Source of the DNA: Chloroflexota bacterium
GTDB taxonomy: Bacteria; Chloroflexota; Dehalococcoidia; Lucifugimonadales; VGZR01
Direction: 5' to 3'
Length of the DNA: 9,010 nucleotides
Assembly: GCA_027625225.1 (NCBI GenBank)
Contig: JAQBWG010000062.1
Span: 1-9,010, forward strand
Under the pieces are notes generated by a model. The model saw only the letters and a list, made by a program, of their open reading frames with translations. It did no database searches and was not told where the DNA came from. The first letter of the stretch is position 1. Each line of letters begins with the position of its first letter. Of the stretch, positions 1 to 6,257 are shown one piece after another. A program made the position numbers and the translations under genes.

Positions 1-104
1 CGGTCGGTGGAGACGGCGCGGCTGAGGGTTTGAGTGACCGGCTCCTGGCCGACGACCTCCTCAAGCCGTCTGGGTCGCCATTTTCTGTAAAGTACTTCAC
101 TCAT
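1..104 (-). CDS. dnaX: DNA polymerase III gamma/tau subunit, N-terminal fragment (cut by window edge)
   Basis: Only the first 34 codons lie in the window, read leftward from an ATG at 104-102. They give MSEVLYRKWRPRRLEEVVGQ followed by EPVTQTLSRAVSTD. The YRKWRP...F/LxEVVGQExVTxTL pattern is the hallmark N-terminus of the bacterial clamp-loader subunit DnaX. In the known family this protein is the AAA+ ATPase motor that loads the beta clamp and tethers the polymerase cores. The Walker A loop would start just beyond the window edge, so it cannot be checked. The start codon overlaps the ybeY stop as ATGA, which suggests translational coupling on one leftward transcript. An identical start appears in many replication ATPases only as a looser motif, so the DnaX call is firm despite the short length. 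Confidence 0.88.
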   Translation of the reverse strand, partial: MSEVLYRKWRPRRLEEVVGQEPVTQTLSRAVSTD

Positions 105-619
105 CGTATTCTCAGCATAGCGGTTAAGAGCCTGGCCTGCTCAGCTTCCATCACGGTTCGCTCTTGGGCCTGTTCGTGATCGTGTCCCAGCAGATGCAGG
201 ATGCCATGGGCCAGCAGAAATGCCAGTTCATCGTAGGGCGTCTTGTTCTGGGCTTTTGCCTGGCGTACCGTCTGGGGATATGAAATCACTATCTCGCCTA
301 TGCCTTCCGCTTCGCCCGGCGGCAGAACGAATTCGGTGTCCTGCGTCCACTGGGATGGCTTTGGTCCGTCCCCATAATAGTCTCCCTGATGTTGAAAAGA
401 AAATGAAAGCACGTCGGTGGTCTTATCAAGGCCGCGATGGTATTTGTTGAGTTCGCGAACGGTTTCGTCGTCGGCGATAATTACCGACATCTTGGTGGGC
501 GATTGAGGCAGAATCTCGGCCAGTGCGCGACGCGTGAGGGTACGTACTTTTTGAGATGGAATATCGCTTTTGTAGGTGTCGAACACATGGATGTGTATGT
601 TGTGCAGAGTTGGAGTCAT
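101..619 (-). CDS. ybeY: Endoribonuclease YbeY (rRNA maturation factor)
   Basis: This 172-residue protein has the YbeY/UPF0054 signature. It has the RELNKYHRGLDKTTDVLSF block (residues 55-73), then GEIVIS (108-113), then the zinc site HGILHLLGHDH with ligands H138, H142 and H148. In the known family it is a metal-dependent single-strand RNase that acts in 16S rRNA 3' end maturation and ribosome quality control. Between DVLSF and GEIVIS there is a segment of about 30 residues, longer than the equivalent in E. coli YbeY; it is rich in Gly, Asp, Gln and Pro and is probably a surface loop. The frame is open up to an ATG at 658, but that codon lies in the presumed -10 box, so the ATG at 619 (MTPTLHNIHIHVF) is chosen. 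No strong ribosome binding site is seen. The dnaX start overlaps the stop codon by 4 nt. Confidence 0.93.
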   Translation of the reverse strand: MTPTLHNIHIHVFDTYKSDIPSQKVRTLTRRALAEILPQSPTKMSVIIADDETVRELNKYHRGLDKTTDVLSFSFQHQGDYYGDGPKPSQWTQDTEFVLPPGEAEGIGEIVISYPQTVRQAKAQNKTPYDELAFLLAHGILHLLGHDHEQAQERTVMEAEQARLLTAMLRIR

Positions 620-656
620 GAAAAATCCAGTCGGGGTGGTTAGAAATCGCGCTGCC

Positions 657-664
657 ATTATAAT
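657..664. promoter_or_regulatory. Self-complementary -10 box, probable bidirectional promoter between ybeY and the LOG-like gene
   Basis: The octamer ATTATAAT is its own reverse complement. It therefore presents a perfect TATAAT on the plus strand (659-664) and on the minus strand (657-662). Plus-strand initiation near 671 would give a leader of about 29 nt to the ATG at 700. Minus-strand initiation near 650 would give about 30 nt to the ybeY ATG at 619. The -35 matches at 16-18 bp spacing are weak on both sides (about 3 of 6, for example CTGATT on the minus strand and TGGTTA on the plus strand). This is a sequence-only prediction. Confidence 0.55.
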
Positions 665-699
665 TCGACTTGACCAAGAGAATCAGCCTAGAGTTTGAG

Positions 700-1230
700 A
701 TGGCGAAAAAGAGTAAACAACTTATCGTTTCCGTTATTGGAGCATCGAGGGCGTCGCCTGAGGTGATGGCCCTCGCTCAAGAGGTGGGCCAAGAACTGGC
801 GCGACGCGAGGTTGCGGTGGTTTGCGGTGGCTTGTCGGGGGTGATGGAGGCGGTGTGCAAGGGGGCGAAGAGCGCCGGTGGTACGACCATTGGTATTCTG
901 CCGGGTCACAATCCCAACGATGCGAACCGGTATGTGGACATCCCGATTCCTACCGGCATGGGCTATGCGCGAAACGCGATTGTGGTCAAGGTGGGCAGGG
1001 CGGTGATTGCCATCGGAGGGGCGTACGGGACGCTTTCGGAGATTGGACACGCGCTGGCGGAGGGGACGCCGGTTATAGGTTTGCAGACGTGGAAGACGGT
1101 TCGAGGCGGGAAGACCGACCCGGGCATTATCGTAACGAGTACGCCGAAAGAGGCCGTGGAGCGAGCGCTAGCCGAGGTGAGCCGCCGAGATGGTGCTTGG
1201 CAGCCTTCGTTCAGGAGTGAGCCGTTGTGA
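700..1230 (+). CDS. TIGR00725/LOG-like Rossmann-fold nucleotide-binding protein
   Basis: This 176-residue protein looks like the small 'lysine decarboxylase-like' Rossmann family. It has an N-terminal beta strand with VIGAS (12-16), then VCGGLSGVMEAVCKGA (41-56), GILPG (65-69), the MGYARN stretch (87-92) and GGAYGTLSE (106-114). The last is the counterpart of the PGGxGTxxE motif of LOG phosphoribohydrolases, but Ile replaces the leading Pro. LOG enzymes cleave nucleoside 5'-monophosphates to base and ribose 5-phosphate; TIGR00725 members have no established reaction that I know of, so the activity is left open. A TTG at 670 extends the frame by ten codons but coincides with the expected transcription start, so the ATG at 700 is preferred. 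The stop overlaps the enolase GTG by 4 nt, so the two are probably translationally coupled. Confidence 0.8.
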   Translation: MAKKSKQLIVSVIGASRASPEVMALAQEVGQELARREVAVVCGGLSGVMEAVCKGAKSAGGTTIGILPGHNPNDANRYVDIPIPTGMGYARNAIVVKVGRAVIAIGGAYGTLSEIGHALAEGTPVIGLQTWKTVRGGKTDPGIIVTSTPKEAVERALAEVSRRDGAWQPSFRSEPL

Positions 1231-2510
1231 CGAGCATCAGCCGAGTCATTGCAAGAGAGGTTTTGGATTCGCGGGGTAATCCGACGGTGGAGGCCGAGGT
1301 TCGGTTGTCGGACGGCTCGGTTGGGTCGGCTATCGTGCCGTCGGGTGCGAGCACGGGCAGCAGGGAGGCGGTTGAGCTGCGGGACGGGGATGCGAAACGG
1401 TATGGTGGGAAGGGTGTCCTAAAAGCCGTTGAGAATGTCCAAAAAGTCATCGCTCCGGTTCTCGAAGGGCGTGATTTGCCAGAGCAGTCCGAACTTGATA
1501 GACGGCTGGTCGAGTTGGATGGCACCGAGAACAAATCGCGGCTGGGGGCCAATGCGACGCTGGCGGTGTCGCTGGCGTATGCGCATGCGGTGGCGGCATC
1601 ACGGAAAGTGGAGCTGTATCGCTATTTCAACGACGGGTCGAAATTGGTTCTGCCAGTGCCGATGTTGAACATCCTCAACGGAGGTAAACATGCGCCGGGT
1701 GGTGTGGATGTGCAGGAGTTTATGGTGATGCCGGCCGGCTTCGACAGCTTTCGGGAGGCTCTGCGGGCCGGGGCAGAGGTCTACACGACATTGGGGAAAT
1801 TGCTTTCACAGGCTGGCCACAGAACTCTGATTGGCGATGAGGGCGGTTTTGCGCCATTGTTGAAGTCAAATGAGGAAGCTATCGGTCTGATTGTCAGGGC
1901 GGTTGAAAAAGCAGGATACAGGCCGGGTGAACAGTGCTTCATTGCGCTGGACGCAGCGGCTACGGAATTCCGGGAAAAAGACGGACGATACTCGTTTGCC
2001 AGCGAAGGCAGGATGCTCGATTCGTCCGAATTGGTAGCGTTATACGAAAGCTGGGTCAAGCGTTACCCCATCGTAAGTATCGAAGATGGGCTAGGTGAGG
2101 ACGATTGGGACGGTTGGGTTGAGATGACCAGGGTGCTTGGAAGTTCGGTCCAGCTTGTTGGGGACGACCTGTTGGTCACCAACGCCAGCCTCGTGCAGCG
2201 GGCTATTGACCGGAAGGCTGCCAATGCGGTGCTGCTTAAGGTTAATCAAATCGGGACGGTAACCGAGACGCTGCAGGCTGTTCGACTGGCGAAAAGCGCC
2301 GGTTGGGGCACGGTAGTGAGTCATCGGTCCGGTGAGACTGAAGACACGACGATTGCCGACCTAGCGGTAGGTACGGGCGCCGGGCAAATCAAGTCGGGTG
2401 CACCTGCGAGAGGGGAGCGGACGGCGAAGTACAACCGGTTGCTTCGTATTGAGGAGCAGCTAGGTTCGGAGGCAGGGGTTGCCGGACGTGGCGTCTTGTC
2501 GCGAGGCTGA
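1227..2510 (+). CDS. eno: Enolase (phosphopyruvate hydratase)
   Basis: This is a full-length enolase of 427 residues, close to the usual 415-435. It interconverts 2-phosphoglycerate and phosphoenolpyruvate in the cytosol. All expected active-site elements are visible: SGASTG loop (39-44), NGGKHA (151-156, H155), E164 in VQEF, GDEGGFAP with the acid E205, magnesium ligands D242, E286 (in SIEDGLGEDDW) and D313, base K338 in LLKVNQIGT, and SHRSGET (365-371). The GTG start shares bases with the stop of the upstream Rossmann gene; an AGGAG at 1213-1217 sits nine bases before it and supports this start. A 62-bp gap separates it from the GAPDH gene. That gap has only a weak CCCT/AGGG inverted repeat (2521-2534) and no convincing promoter, so cotranscription with gap is possible. 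Confidence 0.98.
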   Translation: MTSISRVIAREVLDSRGNPTVEAEVRLSDGSVGSAIVPSGASTGSREAVELRDGDAKRYGGKGVLKAVENVQKVIAPVLEGRDLPEQSELDRRLVELDGTENKSRLGANATLAVSLAYAHAVAASRKVELYRYFNDGSKLVLPVPMLNILNGGKHAPGGVDVQEFMVMPAGFDSFREALRAGAEVYTTLGKLLSQAGHRTLIGDEGGFAPLLKSNEEAIGLIVRAVEKAGYRPGEQCFIALDAAATEFREKDGRYSFASEGRMLDSSELVALYESWVKRYPIVSIEDGLGEDDWDGWVEMTRVLGSSVQLVGDDLLVTNASLVQRAIDRKAANAVLLKVNQIGTVTETLQAVRLAKSAGWGTVVSHRSGETEDTTIADLAVGTGAGQIKSGAPARGERTAKYNRLLRIEEQLGSEAGVAGRGVLSRG

Positions 2511-2558
2511 GGCGGGAGTACCCTAACACAAGGGAATCTCTTCAATTTCTACACATTC

Positions 2559-2566
2559 AAGGGGGA
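2559..2566 (+). promoter_or_regulatory. Ribosome binding site of the GAPDH gene
   Basis: AAGGGGGA lies six bases before the ATG at 2573, one of the strongest Shine-Dalgarno matches in the window. It fixes the start of the dehydrogenase and suggests efficient translation, as expected for an abundant glycolytic enzyme. Confidence 0.7.
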
Positions 2567-2572
2567 TATTTT

Positions 2573-3586
2573 ATGGCACTTCGTATGGGTATCAACGGAT
2601 TCGGACGCATCGGGCGTCAGGTGTTGCGGGCATCCTTCGAGCGGCATGCCGATGAGCTTGAGATTGTAGCCATCAATGATTTGGCGGACACCCAGACCAA
2701 TGCGCACATGTTCAAATATGACAGCACCTACGGCAGGTCCCCCTGGCCGGTCGAGGCGACCGAAGACAGCATTATCATCAACGGGAAGTCCATCAAGGTT
2801 CTGGCCGAGCGCGACCCGTCAAAACTCCCGTGGGGCGATTTGGGTGTTGATTTGGTAGTCGAATCCACGGGGTTCTTTACCGATGCAGCGAAGGCTGGCG
2901 GGCACATCCAGGGCGGGGCCAAGAAGGTCATCATCTCAGCACCGGCGAAGGGTGAAGACCTGACGATGGTGCTCGGTGTTAACCAGGACAAGTACGACCC
3001 CTCGAAGCATCACATAATCTCCAATGCTTCGTGTACGACGAACTGTATCGCCACTATGGTGAAGGTGATTCACGATTCGTTCGGCGTAGAACATGGTCTG
3101 ATGAGTACCATCCATGCGTATACGAACGACCAGCGCATCCTCGACCAGGTGCACAGCGACCTGCGGCGCGCGCGGGCTGCGGCTGTGAACATCATCCCAA
3201 CTTCCACCGGTGCAGCGAAAGCGGTCGGGCTGGTACTGCCGGACTTGAACGGCAAGATTCACGGCATGGCGTTCAGGGTGCCGACACCGACAGGTTCGGT
3301 GACCGATTTTGTCGCTACGTTGAAGCGCGATGTGTCGGCTGATGACATCAACGCGGCATACAAGAAAGCAGCAGCAGGGCCGCTTAAGGGCATCCTGGAG
3401 TATACGGAAGACCCCATCGTCAGCAGCGATATCAGGCAGAACCCGCATAGCTCCATCATTGACGGGTTATCCACAATGGTGCTGGGCGGGAACATGGTGA
3501 AGGTTGTGGGCTGGTACGACAACGAGTGGGGCTATAGCTCGCGGACGTCCGACCTAGCAGTTTTCCTTGCGAAGAAAGGGATTTAG
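2573..3586 (+). CDS. gap: Glyceraldehyde-3-phosphate dehydrogenase, type I
   Basis: This complete 337-residue phosphorylating GAPDH reversibly converts glyceraldehyde 3-phosphate, phosphate and NAD(P)+ into 1,3-bisphosphoglycerate. It has the Rossmann loop GINGFGRIGR (6-15), AINDL with D36 at the cofactor 2'-hydroxyl position, the nucleophile in ASCTTN (C154), the base H181, PTSTGAAKAV (209-218), RVPTPTGSV and the terminal WYDNEWGYS. D36 points to NAD+. However, the segment that reads DLPHKDLRR in Bacillus GAPDH is DQVHSDLRR here (191-199), so the Leu-Pro pair usual in NAD-specific enzymes is Gln-Val. It is not the Ala-Ser of plastid NADP enzymes either, so cofactor preference is not settled. 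The enzyme could run in glycolysis or gluconeogenesis. It ends 4 bp from the oppositely oriented regulator gene. Confidence 0.97.
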   Translation: MALRMGINGFGRIGRQVLRASFERHADELEIVAINDLADTQTNAHMFKYDSTYGRSPWPVEATEDSIIINGKSIKVLAERDPSKLPWGDLGVDLVVESTGFFTDAAKAGGHIQGGAKKVIISAPAKGEDLTMVLGVNQDKYDPSKHHIISNASCTTNCIATMVKVIHDSFGVEHGLMSTIHAYTNDQRILDQVHSDLRRARAAAVNIIPTSTGAAKAVGLVLPDLNGKIHGMAFRVPTPTGSVTDFVATLKRDVSADDINAAYKKAAAGPLKGILEYTEDPIVSSDIRQNPHSSIIDGLSTMVLGGNMVKVVGWYDNEWGYSSRTSDLAVFLAKKGI

Positions 3587-3590
3587 GAGA

Positions 3591-5090
3591 CTAGCTCTCT
3601 CTGAGTTTTCTTAACGCCTGGGCCATCGTCCTGGCAGCTTCTTCGATTTCGGGCTCAGTTACCCCGGTATAACCGAGGAGCAGCCCTTGGTGGTGCGTGG
3701 ATTCGATTGCAGACCTTGAAAGAGGTTCAGCTTCAATCCCGGCTTTGGCTACCAGCTCGGATGCGAGTACGTCGTCCCAGCGTTCCGGTAGGCGTCCAAT
3801 GACGTGCATCCCTGCGTCTTCCGGCTGAACGTCCAGTATCCCATCAAGATGTCGCTCTGCGGCGTTTACAAGCGCCGCCTGCCTTTGGGCATAGAGTGTC
3901 CGCATCTTCCGGATATGCCTGGTGAAGTGCCCTTCGGCGATGAACTCCGCCATCACAGATTGATGCAGCCAGGAGGAGCCGCGGTCGGTTACGGCATGGG
4001 CGGCGGTGAAGCTTTCCACGAATTCCAGCGGGACGACCATGTACCCTAGCCGAAGAGAAGGGAACATGAGCTTGCTGAAGGTGCCGATATAAATCACCCG
4101 GCCTTCGTTGTCGAGCCCTTGCAATGCGGCCAGGGGAAGGCCCTTGTAGCGGTATTCGCTGTCGTAGTCGTCTTCAAGAATCCAGGCGTCTATCTCCGAA
4201 GCCCAGTTCAATAACTCCAAACGGCGTACCAGACTCATAGTGATTCCCAGCGGATACTGGCGGGATGGGGTCACACTTATCAATTTTGCGTACGGTGCCC
4301 GCTTTCTGGCGGTGTCTACATCGAAACCTTCCTCATTAATGGGGATAGGTAAAGCCACAGCGCCTGAGCCTCGGATGGCCGCCAATGTACCTAAGTAGCC
4401 CGGGTCTTCTACACACGCCTCGTCACCGACGTTGAGCAGAATTCGTGCTGCGAGGTCGAGTGCTTGTTGGGAGCCGTTCACGATGATGACCTGCTCGGGC
4501 GTACAGCGCACTCCCCGGGTGGTCGAAAGGTAGTTCACGATTTCTTCGCGGAGGGGGATGTATCCGGCCGGGGCAGGGGATTGCAGCAGGTTGTCTACGT
4601 GGTCCCGATAGCGCCGTGATGTCATTTGCGCCCAGAGTTTGGACGGGAAGGAGTGGATGTCGGGTAAGCCGGTTTGGAATGCACGCGGCCGTTTGAAGTG
4701 GTCTCGTAATCCGAAGGATGCGCTGGCCAGGATATTCCCACGTTCAGAAAGCTTACGCCTGCTTTTGCGCGGCCGCTTTGTAGCTGGCTGAGGGTCGGAG
4801 GAAGGCTGGTGTTGAGTCCTTAGGAAGGCGTCGGGGAGGTCTTGGACTACGAACGTGCCTGCTCCGACACGGCTTTCGAGATACGCCTCGGCAACCAATT
4901 GCTCGTAGGCGGTCATTACGGTGTTACGTGACAGACCTAGTTGTTCTGACAGGTCTCGACTGGAGGGCAGGCGCGTGCCGGAGGCTACGGTTCCACTGAG
5001 GATTATGGCCCGGAGCTGGTCGTACAGTTGTTTGGTGAGCGAGTCACGAGAAGAGCCTTTGATCGCTATATCAATGAGTGGAAAAGTCAT
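3591..5090 (-). CDS. pdxR: MocR-family PLP-dependent transcriptional regulator, probably PdxR
   Basis: The protein (499 residues from the ATG at 5090) joins two domains. Residues about 15-80 form a GntR-type winged helix, with LYDQLRAIILSG, LPSSRDLSEQLGLSRNTV and an ESRVGAGTFV wing. From about residue 130 there is a fold type I aminotransferase domain with AGYIPLREEIVNYL, the EDDYDSEYRY motif (D307, Y309) and the PLP lysine in TFSK (K340). The 33-residue spacing between that Asp and Lys matches GabR. A basic linker (TKRPRKSRRKLSERG) joins the halves. MocR proteins use the aminotransferase domain as an effector sensor. Divergent placement from pdxS is the classical context of PdxR, which controls pdxST in response to PLP; other MocR roles are possible but less likely. 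A TTG two codons upstream (5096) is an alternative start. Confidence 0.88.
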   Translation of the reverse strand: MTFPLIDIAIKGSSRDSLTKQLYDQLRAIILSGTVASGTRLPSSRDLSEQLGLSRNTVMTAYEQLVAEAYLESRVGAGTFVVQDLPDAFLRTQHQPSSDPQPATKRPRKSRRKLSERGNILASASFGLRDHFKRPRAFQTGLPDIHSFPSKLWAQMTSRRYRDHVDNLLQSPAPAGYIPLREEIVNYLSTTRGVRCTPEQVIIVNGSQQALDLAARILLNVGDEACVEDPGYLGTLAAIRGSGAVALPIPINEEGFDVDTARKRAPYAKLISVTPSRQYPLGITMSLVRRLELLNWASEIDAWILEDDYDSEYRYKGLPLAALQGLDNEGRVIYIGTFSKLMFPSLRLGYMVVPLEFVESFTAAHAVTDRGSSWLHQSVMAEFIAEGHFTRHIRKMRTLYAQRQAALVNAAERHLDGILDVQPEDAGMHVIGRLPERWDDVLASELVAKAGIEAEPLSRSAIESTHHQGLLLGYTGVTEPEIEEAARTMAQALRKLRES

Positions 5091-5128
5091 CGTCAACCCC
5101 AGAAGTCATTACGGCTTTACAGATTAAG

Positions 5129-5136
5129 TGGTACCA
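5129..5136. promoter_or_regulatory. Candidate PdxR operator (TGGTACCA palindrome)
   Basis: A perfect 8-bp palindrome lies within TTAAGTGGTACCATG (5124-5138), between pdxR and pdxS. Its AAGTGG half resembles, from memory, the AAAGTGG-type core reported for actinobacterial PdxR sites. It would sit over the predicted pdxR transcription start, which fits autorepression, and about 140 bp upstream of the pdxS start. A second loosely similar stretch, GTGAAAGGTCTA (5202-5213), lies nearer the pdxS -35. MocR operators are usually paired direct repeats, and I do not see a clean second copy. Confidence 0.35.
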
Positions 5137-5142
5137 TGAAAT

Positions 5143-5171
5143 TCTATAAAATGGCTCTTGAGCGTAACCAA
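5143..5171 (-). promoter_or_regulatory. Candidate pdxR promoter
   Basis: On the minus strand, TTGGTT (5171-5166) and TATAGA (5148-5143) are separated by 17 bp. Initiation near 5136 would give a leader of about 45 nt before the ATG at 5090. Each hexamer matches the vegetative consensus at four positions or more, so this is plausible but not strong. A GGGG run just upstream of the ATG is the only ribosome-binding-like sequence. Confidence 0.4.
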
Positions 5172-5237
5172 TTATGTGCTTCACAATATAGCGAATCGGA
5201 GGTGAAAGGTCTATTCCGTTGGAGGAGACTCCCTTGA

Positions 5238-5266
5238 TTGTCAACCTTGAAAGGCGTAGGTATAAT
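5238..5266 (+). promoter_or_regulatory. pdxST promoter (sigma-70 type)
   Basis: TTGTCA (5238-5243) and a perfect TATAAT (5261-5266) stand exactly 17 bp apart, so the hexamers match the vegetative consensus at 11 of 12 positions. Initiation is expected near 5273, which leaves a leader of about 84 nt before the pdxS ATG. This is the best promoter in the window. It also shows that the in-frame codons upstream of 5357 are not the start of PdxS. Confidence 0.75.
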
Positions 5267-5275
5267 GCCCGCGAG

Positions 5276-5335
5276 AGCTACAGTGGCATAGAAGCCGCTG
5301 TACAGGCTGGGAAGGTATACCAAAGCCTGAAAGGC
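5276..5335 (+). promoter_or_regulatory. Structured pdxS mRNA leader with alternative hairpins
   Basis: TACAGTGGC (5279-5287) pairs with GCCGCTGTA (5294-5302) as a 9-bp stem with one G-U pair and a 6-nt loop; AGC (5276-5278) can extend it with GCT (5306-5308) across a bulge. Next, CAGGCT (5303-5308) can pair with AGCCTG (5324-5329), enclosing the palindrome GGTATACC (5314-5321). A small hairpin GCCT-GAA-AGGC (5325-5335) uses the same GCCT, so it excludes the second stem. No run of U follows, so this is not a normal intrinsic terminator. The pdxS ribosome binding site begins ten bases downstream. Confidence 0.4.
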
Positions 5336-5344
5336 AAATTACAC

Positions 5345-5349
5345 GGAGG
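5345..5349 (+). promoter_or_regulatory. Ribosome binding site of pdxS
   Basis: GGAGG is placed seven bases before the ATG at 5357. It decides the pdxS start against the longer in-frame reading that begins far upstream. Confidence 0.8.
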
Positions 5350-5356
5350 CACAGAT

Positions 5357-6256
5357 ATGGCAGTTGATATACAGGCAGAAACAGGTACCTGGAAAGTAAA
5401 AGTTGGCCTCGCCCAGATGCTGAAGGGCGGAGTCATTATGGACGTGGTCACGGCCGACCAGGCGAAGATTGCCGAGGACGCCGGAGCGTGCGCGGTGATG
5501 GCGCTGGAACGCGTGCCTTCCGACATCCGTAAAGATGGCGGCGTCGCGCGTATGTCCGACCCGACCAAAATCGAAGAGATTATCAATGCGGTCACCATTC
5601 CGGTGATGGCGAAGGCGCGAATCGGCCATTTCGTAGAGTCGCAGGTGCTTCAGGCACTCGGTGTGGACTACATTGATGAGTCTGAGGTGCTTACACCTGC
5701 CGACGAGAATAACCACATTTGGAAGCATGACTTCAAGGTGCCGTTCGTTTGCGGCTGCCGCGACCTCGGCGAAGCTCTTCGCCGCATCGGTGAAGGCGCC
5801 GCAATGATTCGCACCAAGGGCGAAGCCGGCACGGGTAACATCGTGGAGGCTGTACGGCATGCGCGAACGGTAATGGACGAGATTCGCCGCATCAAGGGCA
5901 TGTCGCAAGACGAGTTGATGTCCACCGCTCGTGACCTCAAGGCTCCCTTCGAACTCATAAAAGAGATTCACCAGACAGGCAAACTTCCGGTGGTGAACTT
6001 CGCCGCCGGTGGTATCGCTACTCCCGCGGATGCTGCGTTGATGATGCAGCTTGGTGTGGACGGCGTGTTTGTCGGTTCCGGCATCTTTAAGTCTGACAAC
6101 CCTGCTTTGATGGCTAACGCTATCGTAAAGGCCACGACTCATTATCAGGATCCGGGCATCATCGCCGACGTGTCGCGCGGCCTGGGTGCTGCGATGCGCG
6201 GACTCGAAGTAGCGACTATGGATGCGAAGGACCGTCTGGCGAGCAGAGGCTGGTAG
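5357..6256 (+). CDS. pdxS: Pyridoxal 5'-phosphate synthase subunit PdxS
   Basis: PdxS (299 residues, usual 290-300) is the synthase of the DXP-independent vitamin B6 route. It combines ribose 5-phosphate, glyceraldehyde 3-phosphate and ammonia from PdxT into PLP, as a dodecameric (beta/alpha)8 barrel. Hallmarks are TGTWKVKVGLAQMLKGGVIMDV at the N-terminus (D29), the adduct-forming lysine K86 in MAKARIGH, DYIDESEVLTPAD (104-116), the second lysine K154 in RTKGEAGTGN, NFAAGGIATPADAALMMQLG, VGSGIF and the C-terminal SRGW. The start is fixed by the GGAGG site and by family alignment; the frame is open for 46 codons upstream but the promoter lies inside that extension. The stop is one base before the pdxT TTG. 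Regulation by the divergent MocR protein is likely. Confidence 0.98.
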   Translation: MAVDIQAETGTWKVKVGLAQMLKGGVIMDVVTADQAKIAEDAGACAVMALERVPSDIRKDGGVARMSDPTKIEEIINAVTIPVMAKARIGHFVESQVLQALGVDYIDESEVLTPADENNHIWKHDFKVPFVCGCRDLGEALRRIGEGAAMIRTKGEAGTGNIVEAVRHARTVMDEIRRIKGMSQDELMSTARDLKAPFELIKEIHQTGKLPVVNFAAGGIATPADAALMMQLGVDGVFVGSGIFKSDNPALMANAIVKATTHYQDPGIIADVSRGLGAAMRGLEVATMDAKDRLASRGW

Positions 6257-6257
6257 T

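Noticed and set aside
620..658. Longer ybeY start at ATG 658
   Set aside because: The codon lies within the presumed -10 box and the added residues are not part of the family; the ATG at 619 fits better.
2521..2540. CCCT-AACACA-AGGG repeat as a terminator after eno
   Set aside because: The stem has only four pairs and the following stretch is not a clean T run.
2936..3448. 170-codon reverse open frame opposite gap
   Set aside because: It is a shadow of the GAPDH coding sequence with no family signature.
5247..5266. TTGAAA (5247-5252) as the -35 of the pdxS promoter
   Set aside because: It is only 8 bp from the TATAAT box; TTGTCA at 17 bp spacing is the proper partner.
5219..5356. 46-codon N-terminal extension of PdxS or a separate small gene
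   Set aside because: A near-consensus promoter (5238-5266) lies inside it, its first codon is TTG with no fitting ribosome site, and PdxS proteins start near the 5357 ATG.
5339..6142. 267-codon reverse open frame opposite pdxS
   Set aside because: It mirrors the codon pattern of a clearly conserved gene, has no recognisable motif and includes the pdxS start region.
6222..6257. pdxT start at ATG 6222
   Set aside because: It would overlap pdxS by 35 bases and add an unconserved basic extension; TTG 6258 puts the first beta strand at the N-terminus.
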